Counted from the stretch's first letter, positions 52,527 to 62,061 are shown. The stretch is DNA of 64,000 nt from Methanoregula boonei 6A8 (GCF_000017625.1 NC_009712.1:1922001-1986000); one strand, 5' to 3'. Made by a program: numbers and translations. Notes: generated by a model from the sequence alone, not told the origin.

Positions 52527-52538
52527 GGATTTTTTGCG

Positions 52539-52546
52539 TTTTTTTT
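52539..52546. terminator. Poly-T terminator between convergent genes
   Basis: A run of eight T follows the minD stop after a shorter T6 at 52530. It ends plus-strand transcription before the convergent response-regulator gene. Confidence 0.5.
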
Positions 52547-52576
52547 AGGAACTTGCCGGAACTGGGGAGGTCAGAT

Positions 52577-53368
52577 TCAAACCTTCTCTGCCATCTTGAT
52601 CTCAGTTAATGTTTTCTCCCGGATCTGGATGGAAACGCCAATCATCTCGTTCTTGTCATCCTTGACCGGTCTGGCCGTGAGCGCAACAAACCGTTTCTTG
52701 TTAGCAAGAGAGACAAGAACGGTATTAAGCTCATAGCTGACTACTATCTTGTCCCGGATGACGTCAAGTGCCGGATCATTAATCCTCTCACCGGTGAGTT
52801 TGTTGACCAGAATCAGGACCTTCCTGAGCGGTTGCGCCAGTGCATCCTTCTCCAGAATATCCAGCAAGCGGCAGGAATATGGGTTCAAAAAGATGATCCG
52901 GCCCCGGGTGTCAGTGATGATCACCGATTCAAGTGCAGCCATGATCTTTTTCATATCCCACAGTGCTGCTTTGTCGAAATAGCGCTTGCGGATGGTATGG
53001 TTGTACAGGGCGATCTCAATATTGGATACGATTTCGTTTGACGTAAAAGGCTTGAGGAGGAACCCGTACGGCTCTGCGGCCTTAGCCCGGGTAAGGATCG
53101 CGTCATCGCACTGGCCAGTGAGAAAAATTACTGGGATGCGGAAAATAGAATAGATATACTGAGCAGCCGTAATACCATCCAGTGCACCGGCGAGGCTGAT
53201 GTCCATGAGAACTAAGTCAGGCTGATATTCGGCCGCCTTCATGATAGCGTCTTCGCCGGTCATCACCTTGCCGGCAACAGCATATCCTTTCTTTTCGAGA
53301 ATAACGCTTATAAGGTTGGAGATAATCTCGTCATCTTCCACGATCAGGATCTGGACGGGCGAGGCCAT
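52577..53368 (-). CDS. Response regulator with REC and PAS domains
   Basis: 263 aa. REC domain (1-120): ILIVEDDEIISNLISVILEKKG, phosphoacceptor in LVLMDISLAG (Asp about 53), and LLKPFTSNEIVSNIEIAL. PAS domain (about 140-260): LESVIITDTRGRIIFLNPYSCRLLDI, with C-terminal SANKKRFVALTARPVKDDKNEMIGVSIQI. No DNA-binding or enzyme output, so it likely signals by protein contact. Start ATG 53368; GTG at 53377 is in frame. Cognate kinase not in view. Confidence 0.92.
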   Translation of the reverse strand: MASPVQILIVEDDEIISNLISVILEKKGYAVAGKVMTGEDAIMKAAEYQPDLVLMDISLAGALDGITAAQYIYSIFRIPVIFLTGQCDDAILTRAKAAEPYGFLLKPFTSNEIVSNIEIALYNHTIRKRYFDKAALWDMKKIMAALESVIITDTRGRIIFLNPYSCRLLDILEKDALAQPLRKVLILVNKLTGERINDPALDVIRDKIVVSYELNTVLVSLANKKRFVALTARPVKDDKNEMIGVSIQIREKTLTEIKMAEKV

Positions 53369-53588
53369 GGCATTCACAGGATGGGATTGTTCTGGTTAAG
53401 AATATGGAACAGGAGTATTTAAATGTAGATTTTATTTTTTATAAAAAAGCAGAACACATCCCGATCTCCTCACAGAGAGTACATCAAAAACTATCCCCTT
53501 CCCGGCATACAACATCCTGTATCCAAGAGTTAAAAAAAGGAAAACTGGTGTGGGGGTGAAAATCCATGCCTTTACGTTCCGGCAAAGA

Positions 53589-54698
53589 TCATTCTGCCTT
53601 ATTGGTTACGGTGAAGACACAGAATTCGTCACCTTTTGACCGGCACTTGATCTCCCGGCACTGAACTTTGACGCCAAACGATCCTTCAATGATCCCGGCG
53701 AGAAGGCCAGCGGTACAATAGCATACATGCTTACCGGTTGAACCAAACGCTTCTGACTCAACGGTGTGTTCGAGCGTAATAATCTTTTCCTTCTTTGCTT
53801 CGTTCCACTCGCTCTTGACAAGCTTAAACCAGCCCATCTGGGAGTAGAACGTAAATGCCATATCGGAGAGTGTCGTTGGTTCCGTGATGCCCATCTTCTT
53901 ATAGTGTTCGACGTTTTCCTTACCCATGTCCATATAGGCACGGTAGTTTACTCCACCTGCCGGAAGCTCCCCCATCGTCTTTTTGAGTGAATTCATCATG
54001 GACGTGAAGACAAAACGTGGCATCAGAACCACCGGGTCATCGATCAGCTGGATGATCCCTTCCACCGGGCGGTGATCGATGAACTCAGTAATAGCAGAAT
54101 CTCCCTTTACCACGGCCTGGGCCTTGAACTTCCAGCTCGGTTCAACCTGATCGGCAACAAACTCGCAGCAGTCATCCCCGTTTGCCACGCACTTGCGTTC
54201 GAGGCAATACCAGGTTTTACCGGTAACCGCAGTCAGTACACCTTCGATCCATCCCATGTGGACACCACAGACCGGCATTTTCCAGTCTTTTAAGATCTCC
54301 GATTCGAAGGTGTGTTTTGTGCGAAGGACGATCCGCTTTTCGCTCTGCTCCACAACCTCAAAAGGAGCTCCCCAGCCCTGCTGGTGCTGGAGCTTGAAGA
54401 CCAGAAGGAGAAATTCGGCCGGAGTAAGTTCCATGCCCATTTTTTTGAGGAGATTCTGCAGGCCCACAGCACCCTGACCGACAGAGCGGAACAGTTTACG
54501 CACCGCTTTTACGGCCAGTTTCCGGTTCAGGTGCCCCTCGTACATCTCGTAGATAGCTTTAATCAGATAATTGGGGTTGCTCGCAGTCTTCACCCCAAAA
54601 ACCGAATAGGTGCCGGCCACGGGATCCAGCTCGATATATGAGGTGATGTCCTTCTCACCCTTGATCAGCGCCTCGAAGTCTTCACGTCCGATCTTCAT
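53589..54698 (-). CDS. Tandem V4R-domain protein
   Basis: 369 aa. Two V4R/4VR-like domains, each ending in a Cys cluster (TGKTWYCLERKCVANGDDCCEF at about 155-176; VQCREIKCRSKGDEFCVF near 350). V4R domains bind small ligands or a metal/haem in signalling and aromatic catabolism proteins. Preceded by an N-terminal segment (about 1-60) of unclear type. Probably a small-molecule or metal sensor feeding the neighbouring REC-PAS/pilus module. Confidence 0.85.
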   Translation of the reverse strand: MKIGREDFEALIKGEKDITSYIELDPVAGTYSVFGVKTASNPNYLIKAIYEMYEGHLNRKLAVKAVRKLFRSVGQGAVGLQNLLKKMGMELTPAEFLLLVFKLQHQQGWGAPFEVVEQSEKRIVLRTKHTFESEILKDWKMPVCGVHMGWIEGVLTAVTGKTWYCLERKCVANGDDCCEFVADQVEPSWKFKAQAVVKGDSAITEFIDHRPVEGIIQLIDDPVVLMPRFVFTSMMNSLKKTMGELPAGGVNYRAYMDMGKENVEHYKKMGITEPTTLSDMAFTFYSQMGWFKLVKSEWNEAKKEKIITLEHTVESEAFGSTGKHVCYCTAGLLAGIIEGSFGVKVQCREIKCRSKGDEFCVFTVTNKAE

Positions 54699-54810
54699 AA
54701 GCAATCAGTCTGCGATTATATAATTAAAGGGTTTCGCCTCGATTCTCGGCGTATATTCCCAAGGAAAAACAACTGTTGGTTCACCCATCCCCTGATGCCC
54801 AACGGGATAA

Positions 54811-55422
54811 TCAGAGATCCAGAATATGGGAAGGGTGCGCTTCATCAAAATTAATAGTAAAACGGGTCACAACCTGGGACCGGTCCTGGACAATACAGGT
54901 GTAGGTGCCGTACATCACCCGAAAACTGACCGTTCCGTTACCGGTCGTGACATCGCTTCCCACAATCTTACCATCTTTCCGGATCGATACCCGTACGCCG
55001 TTCTGCGGCATTTTTTCCCGACGGACCGTGAGCGTGACAACCCCGAGGCCCTCACTCTTCTTGCCGATCTCCGGTACCGAATACGTGATATTCTTTCGGA
55101 TGTGCCCCTTCTCAAAGATCCGGCACCCCATGACAAGCGCATCGATAATCTCCGGTTTGACATCGCAGAGAACATACTGCCGGCCCTCCCGGATATAGAC
55201 AACTGCTTTGTCGCCATAGAGCGCTCCCTCGGAGTCGATATAGATTGCCCCTTCCGGTTCCCCGTTGAGAAAAGCAAGATAGAACTGCTTGTTTCCTTCC
55301 TTTGCTACAGCAAGGGCATGCAGGCGACGGGATGCAGCGAACGCAAGCATATCGGTGAGGGAAAAAGTACCCAGGTATTTCGCACCCTTCAGAATATTCT
55401 CCAGCAGCTCCTGCAGATCCAT
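54811..55422 (-). CDS. Sensor-like protein with small N-terminal domain
   Basis: 203 aa. N-domain (about 1-85): LQELLENILKGAKYLGTFSLTDMLAFAASRRLHALAVAKEGNKQFYLAFLNGEPEGAIYIDSEGALYGDKAVVYI, third member of the same domain type in this cluster. C-part (about 120-203) is a beta-sandwich-like region (GLGVVTLTVRREKMPQNGVRVSIRKDGKIVG ... YTCIVQDRSQVVTRF), resembling PEGA/carboxypeptidase regulatory-like folds. Divergent from the prepilin peptidase. Confidence 0.7.
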   Translation of the reverse strand: MDLQELLENILKGAKYLGTFSLTDMLAFAASRRLHALAVAKEGNKQFYLAFLNGEPEGAIYIDSEGALYGDKAVVYIREGRQYVLCDVKPEIIDALVMGCRIFEKGHIRKNITYSVPEIGKKSEGLGVVTLTVRREKMPQNGVRVSIRKDGKIVGSDVTTGNGTVSFRVMYGTYTCIVQDRSQVVTRFTINFDEAHPSHILDL

Positions 55423-55634
55423 GAATTATTCTCCGCGTATTCAATCCGGGGCAGAAATAAAGATAATCTCTCCCGGCCAAGTGCCAATTGCTTTTAATCA
55501 TATATTCACAACAGGCGTATTATATATTTGCAAAAAAGCTCACTGTCGGACAAAACCGGATATCTCCGATGAAGGAAACAGGCACGGGAATCGTCATGCA
55601 TAAGTGGTTGGAGATATAACCGGTATTTCTGCAT

Positions 55635-56816
55635 ATGACATATTCCCCGCTTATAATATCGACGGTTGCCGTTTTCATTACGCTTCTCTATGCCTCGTAC
55701 CTGGATGTCAAAGAGCGGCGTGTCCCGTTCAGGACATGGTACCCCATGCTTGTTGTCGGAATGATTGCTACCATCGTACTCTTCTACCAGAATACCGAAA
55801 ACATCAGCCTGATTTGCGGTTACCTGGCACTGGTGGCCAGCTTCCTGTACGCGGACTATCTCGACAACCATGAGCCCGGGACACCGTTCCGGCTGCAGTA
55901 TCTTGCCATTGTGCTTGCGCTCCCTATTCTATCCTGGTTCCTTCTTCCTATCCTCACTACAGGACATATGCCTGAAACGCAGCTGATTCCGTGGTATATC
56001 ATGTTTGCCGGTCTGCTCGGGTACGTCTCGTACCGCGAATACAAACGGGAACCTGAACGCCGGCTCACGGCAAAACAAGCACGAAAGGAGGCGCAGCGGG
56101 AATCGAACGTAGAGGAAGTACTGACACGCTGGTATTTCGTGCTGGTCGTTGTCATCCTGGCCATAGCATCATTCTATATGATTGGGAGCGGAAACTGGGG
56201 AATTCCGGGCATTTACATTGCACTTGCAGCAGTTTTCTGTGGAGTGTTCTATATCTTCGGACAGATGCGCCTCTTTGGCGGTGCCGATGCCTGGGCGCTC
56301 ATCTTTATCGCCTTCTGCATCCCTACGTTCCCCATAACGCCGCTCTTCAAGGCCTCCCCCATAGGGTTTCTCGCGTTTTCGGTGCTGATCAATGCGCTGA
56401 TCCTCAACCTTGTAGCTCCACTGGGGATCTTCATCATCAACGTAGTCAAAAAGAACCGTGCCCCGCTCCAGTACATGTTTTTTGGCTTCCCTGTAAAAGG
56501 AGAAAAGATCCAAGAGGCCTGGGGCTTTGTGATGGAGGACTTCACTGAGAAGGAGGGGAAGATAGAACGAAAATTCATTGGGTTCTGGGACTCCCTGCGC
56601 CGGATGCGTTCCGATGAGGGACGAGTGTATACCAAGGATCTCCGTGAACACCCTGAAGAATTCGAAAAAGAGCTCGGAACATACAAGAAAGCAGGGAATG
56701 TTTGGATCTCGTATGCCGTCCCGTTTATCCTTCCCATTACCGCGGGACTGATCACCGCCATTCTCTTTGGGGATATCCTATTTACTATAATGAGCTTTGT
56801 AACCGGTGGTGCATAA
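55635..56816 (+). CDS. Prepilin/preflagellin peptidase (A24 family)
   Basis: 393 aa with about eight membrane helices. The two catalytic aspartates are visible in [10 protein letters not shown] (near residue 19) and [10 protein letters not shown] (near residue 216), equivalent to the GxGD aspartyl-protease pair. It removes class III signal peptides from archaellins and type IV pilins. The C-terminal part (about 300-393) is longer than in typical FlaK. It sits close to the ATPase and platform genes, completing the assembly core. Confidence 0.92.
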   Translation: MTYSPLIISTVAVFITLLYASYLDVKERRVPFRTWYPMLVVGMIATIVLFYQNTENISLICGYLALVASFLYADYLDNHEPGTPFRLQYLAIVLALPILSWFLLPILTTGHMPETQLIPWYIMFAGLLGYVSYREYKREPERRLTAKQARKEAQRESNVEEVLTRWYFVLVVVILAIASFYMIGSGNWGIPGIYIALAAVFCGVFYIFGQMRLFGGADAWALIFIAFCIPTFPITPLFKASPIGFLAFSVLINALILNLVAPLGIFIINVVKKNRAPLQYMFFGFPVKGEKIQEAWGFVMEDFTEKEGKIERKFIGFWDSLRRMRSDEGRVYTKDLREHPEEFEKELGTYKKAGNVWISYAVPFILPITAGLITAILFGDILFTIMSFVTGGA

Positions 56817-56817
56817 C

Positions 56818-57189
56818 GTGCTCCCCCTTAAATTCCATGAGGGCGGATTGATCCCCGTCATAGTCCAGGATCAAAAGACCCGGGAAGTCCTGATGATGGC
56901 CTATGCAAACGAGGAGGCAGTACGGCTTACCGAGAGTACCGGTTCTGCCCATTATTACAGCCGGAGCCGGAAAAAAATCTGGAAGAAGGGAGAAGAGAGC
57001 GGCCATTTCCAGAAAGTAGGACGTATTCTCGTGGATTGCGACGAGGATTGCCTCATATACGAAGTCGAGCAGACCGGTGCGGCCTGCCATACCGGCTATC
57101 GCACCTGCTTTTACCGGACCCTCGACGGCGTCACCATTGGTGAAAAAATATTTGACCCAGAAAAAGTGTACGGGAAAACCGGGCATTAG
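56818..57189 (+). CDS. hisI: Phosphoribosyl-AMP cyclohydrolase
   Basis: 123 aa: [34 protein letters not shown] ... [24 protein letters not shown], then [29 protein letters not shown] with the metal-ligating Cys and Asp. Third step of histidine synthesis. The first GTG in frame is 56806, but GTG at 56818 follows a GGTGGTG ribosome site and gives the usual length. It starts 1 nt after the peptidase stop, so it is coupled to it. Confidence 0.95.
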   Translation: MLPLKFHEGGLIPVIVQDQKTREVLMMAYANEEAVRLTESTGSAHYYSRSRKKIWKKGEESGHFQKVGRILVDCDEDCLIYEVEQTGAACHTGYRTCFYRTLDGVTIGEKIFDPEKVYGKTGH

Positions 57190-57636
57190 ATCACCGGGCG
57201 GATCCAGTTTGCAGTTTTAGATCCTGTGGGAATCACCGGGAGGCCGGGGGATTGTGGAGAATAGGCCCTGAACTTGACGGTTCAGGGTAAGAGTGATTCA
57301 ACGCAAAAACTTTTTTTAACGATTCGCAAATTGGGAAAGCAGATTTCCGGGACCGGAAAGGATACATTGGTCCAACGGTATACCAACTATCAATACGGGT
57401 CTGTTGTAGTATAAGGGCTGACAGAACGATGCCAGTGCGGATCTCCTACTCATATCTCCGTAAATGGCATAACCCGACTATCCGGAAAAATAAAAGAGTG
57501 CAAAAAAGAGTACAATAACTCTAGAGATATATGATAGATATGCGTGACTCCATGTCAATCTTTTTTTCATATATATTCGTATATTCTATGTCGAAAAACT
57601 GTATATTAACTCGGGATAATCACATGAACGAACACC
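57190..57636. other. Long upstream region of the phosphate operon
   Basis: 447 nt without a gene. AT-rich motifs rise near the end: TCATATATATTCGTATATTC at about 57568, with overlapping TATA-like sequences (CTGTATATTAAC at about 57600) about 35-70 nt before the pstS start. Several small inverted repeats here could be operator sites for phosphate control, but no archaeal Pho-box consensus can be recognised by eye. Confidence 0.5.
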
Positions 57637-58623
57637 ATGAAAGCCAATCGGAGTTCATATCTCTTGGTGACAGCATGCCTCTTGGCATTGCTCATTGCAT
57701 CGCTTATCGTTGCCGGATGTACCAGCAACGGATCAACAAACTCTGCCACGGTATCACCGGCGGCAACTGCCGCGCCCACTGCGGCCCCGGCAACGGCTGC
57801 TGCCACAGCAGCGGCAACCGCAGCAGCAACCCAGAGCTCAAACACCACTGCTTCTTCCGGCCAGACGCTTACCCTGACAGGTTCGACCACCGTTCTGCCC
57901 ATTGCTCAGGCTGTTGCTGATGCTTACATGCAGAACAACCCTAACGTAAACATTCAGGTTTCCGGCGGAGGATCCGGTGTCGGCGTCCAGGCTATCATTA
58001 ACAAGAAAGTAGATATCGGGATGAGCTCAGCTGCGGTCTCTGCAGCACAGCAGGCACAAGACCCTCAGATGAATATCATTACGATTGCCCACGATGGCAT
58101 TGCAATCATTGTGAACCCTGCAAACACCATCCAGGACATCTCTCTTGACCAGGTCAAGGCCATCTACAATGGCAGCGTCACTTCTTGGACTTCCGTCCCT
58201 GGCGCCGGTGTGCCCAACTCCAACAACCAGATCGTGCTTGTCGGCCGTGACAGTTCCTCGGGAACCCGTACCTACTTTGACCAGTTCGTTATGCTGAATA
58301 CCAACGACTCCCTGTCCATGCATGAGGATAACTCCAACGGAGCAGTCCTTCAGGAAGTTGCCCAGACCCCGGGTGCTATCGGGTACATCTCCATCGGCTA
58401 CCTCACGTCCGATGTCAAGGCAGTCCCGATCTTAACCACAAACGGCCATGTCATCGCCCCGAGCGTTGCGACCGTCAAGGACAAGACCTACCCGATCCAC
58501 CGCGATCTCTACATGATCACTAACGGACAGCCCACGGGTCTTGCGAAGGATTACCTCGACTTCCTCCTCAGCACACAGGGCCAGCAGATCGTTGTTGCAC
58601 AAGGGTACGTCGCCCTTCCCTGA
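57637..58623 (+). CDS. pstS: Phosphate-binding protein PstS
   Basis: 328 aa. Lipoprotein signal with lipobox-like LIASLIVAGC (about 16-27), a Thr/Ala-rich spacer (about 30-70), then the PBP-like fold starting LTLTGSTTVLPIAQAVADAYMQ. Phosphate-contact blocks GGGSGVGVQAIINKKVDIGMSS and VGRDSSSGTRTYFDQFV are present. First gene of the pst-phoU operon; the ATG at 57637 follows an AT-rich leader, with an upstream ATG at 57624 in another frame. Confidence 0.95.
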   Translation: MKANRSSYLLVTACLLALLIASLIVAGCTSNGSTNSATVSPAATAAPTAAPATAAATAAATAAATQSSNTTASSGQTLTLTGSTTVLPIAQAVADAYMQNNPNVNIQVSGGGSGVGVQAIINKKVDIGMSSAAVSAAQQAQDPQMNIITIAHDGIAIIVNPANTIQDISLDQVKAIYNGSVTSWTSVPGAGVPNSNNQIVLVGRDSSSGTRTYFDQFVMLNTNDSLSMHEDNSNGAVLQEVAQTPGAIGYISIGYLTSDVKAVPILTTNGHVIAPSVATVKDKTYPIHRDLYMITNGQPTGLAKDYLDFLLSTQGQQIVVAQGYVALP

Positions 58624-58665
58624 ACTGATGATGAAGTTCCTTAAATCCACTTTTTTAAGTAGTGT

Positions 58666-58675
58666 GGAGAGGTGA
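58666..58675 (+). promoter_or_regulatory. Ribosome binding site that decides a non-canonical start
   Basis: GGAGAGGTGA includes GAGGTGA, complementary to the archaeal anti-Shine-Dalgarno (UCACCUC), and lies exactly 6 nt before an ATT codon at 58682. No in-frame ATG, GTG or TTG occurs between here and residue 48 of the chain; the nearby GTG (58672) is in another frame. Confidence 0.6.
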
Positions 58676-58681
58676 CAAACC

Positions 58682-60637
58682 ATTACAGAGAGAGAAAAAC
58701 CTGTCGGAAAGCTCCCGGGAAACACCGCCTTTGTCTCCCTCATCAAGGAGCGGTTCGTCAGATCCGTATTCTTCGTCACAGCATTCTTTGCAGTCATTGT
58801 CGTAGCATTCATCCTGCTCTTCTTGCTCCGGGACGGCTATTCGATCTTCGAGACCGTGGGACCACTCAACTTCCTCTTCGGGACGATCTGGGCCCCGGGC
58901 GCGTATGTGCCCAGTTACGGGATTGCCGCACTCATCATCGGTACGCTCCTTGTTACACTGGGTGCTATGGTCTTTGCCGTTCCGCTTTCCCTGGGCTGTG
59001 CCATTTACATCTCTGAACTCGCCTCTCCCCGGATAAAGAATATCCTAAAACCGGCCACTGAACTTCTCGCAGGCATCCCGTCAGTCGTGTATGGGTTCTT
59101 CGGCATGATCGTATTAAGCAACTTCATTCGCGTTACCTTCAACATCTCCAGCGGGCAGACCTGGCTTGCCGGGTCGATCCTTCTGGGCATCATGGCGCTC
59201 CCCACGATCATCAGCGTTTCCGAAGACGCAATCAGCTCCGTTCCCCGGGAGTACCGCGAGGGGTCGCTTGCAACCGGAGCAACACGCTGGCAGACCATCA
59301 GCAAAGTGATCGTCCCGGCAGCACTCTCGGGGATAGCGGCAGCAATCATCCTTGGGATCGGGCGTGCCATCGGCGAGACCATGGCCGTGATCATGGTCAC
59401 CGGGAACGCCGCCATCATCCCCAGTCCCATATGGAACGTGCTCTCATCAGTCCGCACCCTTACCGGGACACTTGGGATCGAAATGGGTGATGTAGCCATC
59501 GGAAGCGAGCACTACCATGCACTCTTCGGCGTGGCTGTCGTGCTCCTCCTTATTACACTCATTATCAATATAAGTGCGGTGGCCATCCTCTCCCACCTTG
59601 GGAAATCGGCAGGCCGGGCGAAACGCCCGTGGCTCGACATCCCCGCTCTTGCACCGGTGAGGGAAAAACTCCACCCGTACTCCCAAAAGATTCTTCTTGC
59701 CTTCATCGCGCTCCTGTTCCTTGCTATCGGTCTCTGGGAAGTATCAATCGTCATTGTCCTTGCTGCAGGGGCCTGGCACTATGGCCGTGAGCGGTTCTCA
59801 CGGCGCTCCATTGAACGGGTAGCATTCGGATGCGTCATCGCCGCGGCAATGGCAGTCCTTGCCATCCTCGCGATCATCCTTGGGTACATTATTATAAACG
59901 GCTTGCCGGCCATATCGTGGCAGTTCCTGACACAGAGCCCTACGGACCTGGGCAGGGGTGGCGGGATCTTCCCGGCGATTGTAGGTACCCTCTATCTTGT
60001 GGCAGGCGCCATCCTGATCGCCCTTCCCCTTGGGGTTGGGGCCGCAATTTACCTGATCGAATACACCCGGGAAGGAAGGATCACCAAGCTGATCCGGACC
60101 GGGGTTGATCTCCTCAATGGGACGCCCTCGATCGTCTTTGGTCTTTTTGGCTTTGCATTCCTGGTTCTCTTCCTCAATGTAGGCGTATCACTTATCGCCG
60201 GCATGATTACACTGGCGTTGATGGTGCTCCCGACCGTGATCCGAACGACGGAAGAAGCCCTCAAGAACGTCCCGCAGTCCCTAAGGGAAGGAAGCCTTGC
60301 GCTCGGCGCCACGAAATGGCAGACGATCAAAAACGTGGTCATCCCACCCGCAGTTCCCGGGATTGTGACCGGAGCGATCCTATCGATCGGCCGGGCCGCC
60401 GGGGAGACAGCGCCGATCATGTTCACCGCGGTCGTCTTTTCGACCCGGTTTTTACCGACATCGCTTTTCCAGCCGGTGATGGCGCTGCCCTACCATCTCT
60501 TCATCTTGTCGACCAATGTACCCGGCTCTTCGACCAACAAGTACGGGACGGCGCTTGTTCTCCTGATGCTGGTCGTGACATTCTATGCAGTCGCTATCCT
60601 GATCCGGAACCATTATGCAAAAAAGGCACGGGGATAA
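58682..60637 (+). CDS. Fused phosphate permease PstC-PstA, probable ATT start
   Basis: 651 aa. PstC half (about 1-310) has the first TM FVRSVFFVTAFFAVIVVAFI, a binding-protein-dependent permease loop and REGSLATGATRWQTI (EAA-like motif). The linker carries an extra hydrophobic pair (KILLAFIALLFLAIGLWEVSIVIVLAAGAWHYG). The PstA half (about 375-651) repeats the pattern, with IFPAIVGTLYLVAGAILIALPLGVGAAIYL and REGSLALGATKWQTI. The frame contains no stop. Starting at TTG 58823 would remove TM1; the ATT at 58682 has a fine Shine-Dalgarno. Forms the membrane channel with PstB. Confidence 0.88.
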   Translation: MTEREKPVGKLPGNTAFVSLIKERFVRSVFFVTAFFAVIVVAFILLFLLRDGYSIFETVGPLNFLFGTIWAPGAYVPSYGIAALIIGTLLVTLGAMVFAVPLSLGCAIYISELASPRIKNILKPATELLAGIPSVVYGFFGMIVLSNFIRVTFNISSGQTWLAGSILLGIMALPTIISVSEDAISSVPREYREGSLATGATRWQTISKVIVPAALSGIAAAIILGIGRAIGETMAVIMVTGNAAIIPSPIWNVLSSVRTLTGTLGIEMGDVAIGSEHYHALFGVAVVLLLITLIINISAVAILSHLGKSAGRAKRPWLDIPALAPVREKLHPYSQKILLAFIALLFLAIGLWEVSIVIVLAAGAWHYGRERFSRRSIERVAFGCVIAAAMAVLAILAIILGYIIINGLPAISWQFLTQSPTDLGRGGGIFPAIVGTLYLVAGAILIALPLGVGAAIYLIEYTREGRITKLIRTGVDLLNGTPSIVFGLFGFAFLVLFLNVGVSLIAGMITLALMVLPTVIRTTEEALKNVPQSLREGSLALGATKWQTIKNVVIPPAVPGIVTGAILSIGRAAGETAPIMFTAVVFSTRFLPTSLFQPVMALPYHLFILSTNVPGSSTNKYGTALVLLMLVVTFYAVAILIRNHYAKKARG

Positions 60638-60640
60638 TCC

Positions 60641-61402
60641 ATGTCCGATTCAACTGTTATTGCAACCAAAAACCTCAACCTCTGGTATAACGAGAAACAC
60701 GCTCTCCAGGATATCACCATGGATATTGAAAAGAAGAAGACCACCGCGCTGATCGGACCCTCCGGGTGCGGGAAGTCCACGCTGCTCCGGTGCTTTAACC
60801 GGATGAACGATCTCATCAGCCACGTGAAGATCACCGGGCAACTCCTCCTCGATGAAGAGGATATGCTCTGCAACGGCATGGACGTAGTGGCCTTACGGAA
60901 ACGGGTCGGCATGGTCTTCCAGCGCCCCAACCCCTTCCCCAAGTCCATCTACGAGAACGTTGCCTACGGCCCCCGGGTCCACGGGATCAACGACCGTAAG
61001 GAGCTGGACACAATCGTGGAAAAGAGCCTCAGGCACGCCGCGCTCTGGGACGAGGTTCGGGACCGGCTTAACGATTCCGCTCTCGGACTCTCAGGAGGCC
61101 AGCAGCAACGGCTCTGCATCGCCCGGACCCTTGCCGTAGAGCCTGAAGTAATCCTGATGGACGAGCCCTGCTCTGCGCTTGACCCGATCGCGACAGCGAA
61201 GATCGAGAACCTCATCGAAATGCTCAAAGAATATTATACGGTCATCATTGTCACGCACAACATGCAGCAGGCGGCCCGGGTCAGCGATTATACTGGTTTT
61301 ATGTACCTGGGCAAGCTCATCGAATTTGACAAGACCACCACCATCTTCGAGCACCCCAATGAGGACCTGACCGAGAACTATATCACCGGCCGGTTCGGGT
61401 GA
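60641..61402 (+). CDS. pstB: Phosphate transporter ATPase PstB
   Basis: 253 aa. Walker [13 protein letters not shown] (38-49), [16 protein letters not shown] signature near 147, Walker [14 protein letters not shown], and the H-loop [16 protein letters not shown]. Energises PstCA. It begins 3 nt after the permease stop. Confidence 0.97.
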   Translation: MSDSTVIATKNLNLWYNEKHALQDITMDIEKKKTTALIGPSGCGKSTLLRCFNRMNDLISHVKITGQLLLDEEDMLCNGMDVVALRKRVGMVFQRPNPFPKSIYENVAYGPRVHGINDRKELDTIVEKSLRHAALWDEVRDRLNDSALGLSGGQQQRLCIARTLAVEPEVILMDEPCSALDPIATAKIENLIEMLKEYYTVIIVTHNMQQAARVSDYTGFMYLGKLIEFDKTTTIFEHPNEDLTENYITGRFG

Positions 61403-61410
61403 GGGAAAAT

Positions 61411-62061
61411 ATGACAGACAAATTCCACACGGAACTCAAAGATCTCAAAAAAGGGGTCTCGGGAATGGCCCGCTACGCCTTCTCGATGCTTCAGGACTCG
61501 CAGGAGGCATTCATCAACCAGGACGCCGCGCTTGCCGCCACGGTGCTCGACCGCAAAGACGCTCTCCGGGAGAAGACCGTGGAACTCGAGGAGATCTGCT
61601 ATCAACTCATTGCCTTAAACCAGCCGGTGGCAAAGGACATGCGGACGATCGTCTGCTCGTTAAAGATGATCGCAGCATCGGAACGGATCGGGAGATACGG
61701 CAAGTCAACCGCTAAAATCGTAAAAGAGATCTCCGGCAAGCCCCATATTGCCAACATGATGAGCATCCCGCTCATGTCGGAATACGTGCTTGCAATGATC
61801 GACGATGCGATCACTACCTACGAAACCGAAAACGTAAAAAAACTCGAGGGATTCTCCGCACGGGACGATGCAATCGACGCTCTGCGCCACTCCATCTTCC
61901 GTGAGGCTATCACCTACATGATGGAAAACCCCAAAACCATCACCCAGGCCACATACTATATCATCATTGCCCGGTACCTGGAGCGCTGTGCTGACCATGC
62001 CTGCAAGATGGCAGAAAATGTCCAGTACATGGAAACCGGCGAACGGATCGAAATCAAATGA
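61411..62061 (+). CDS. phoU: Phosphate-uptake regulator PhoU
   Basis: 216 aa, two-repeat three-helix bundle: ELKDLKKGVSGMARYAFSMLQDSQEAF, EEICYQLIALNQPVAKDMRTIVCSLKMIAASERIGRYGKSTAKI, and YYIIIARYLERCADHACKMAENV, with the E/DxxxD metal-binding pattern. It dampens Pst transport and Pho signalling when phosphate is ample. The GTG at 61399 is in frame, but ATG 61411 sits at proper distance from GGTGAGGG. Confidence 0.95.
   Translation: MTDKFHTELKDLKKGVSGMARYAFSMLQDSQEAFINQDAALAATVLDRKDALREKTVELEEICYQLIALNQPVAKDMRTIVCSLKMIAASERIGRYGKSTAKIVKEISGKPHIANMMSIPLMSEYVLAMIDDAITTYETENVKKLEGFSARDDAIDALRHSIFREAITYMMENPKTITQATYYIIIARYLERCADHACKMAENVQYMETGERIEIK

Noticed and set aside
58823-60637. Standard TTG start for the Pst permease
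   Set aside because: It would remove the first transmembrane helix and has no ribosome site, whereas the ATT at 58682 has a strong one.
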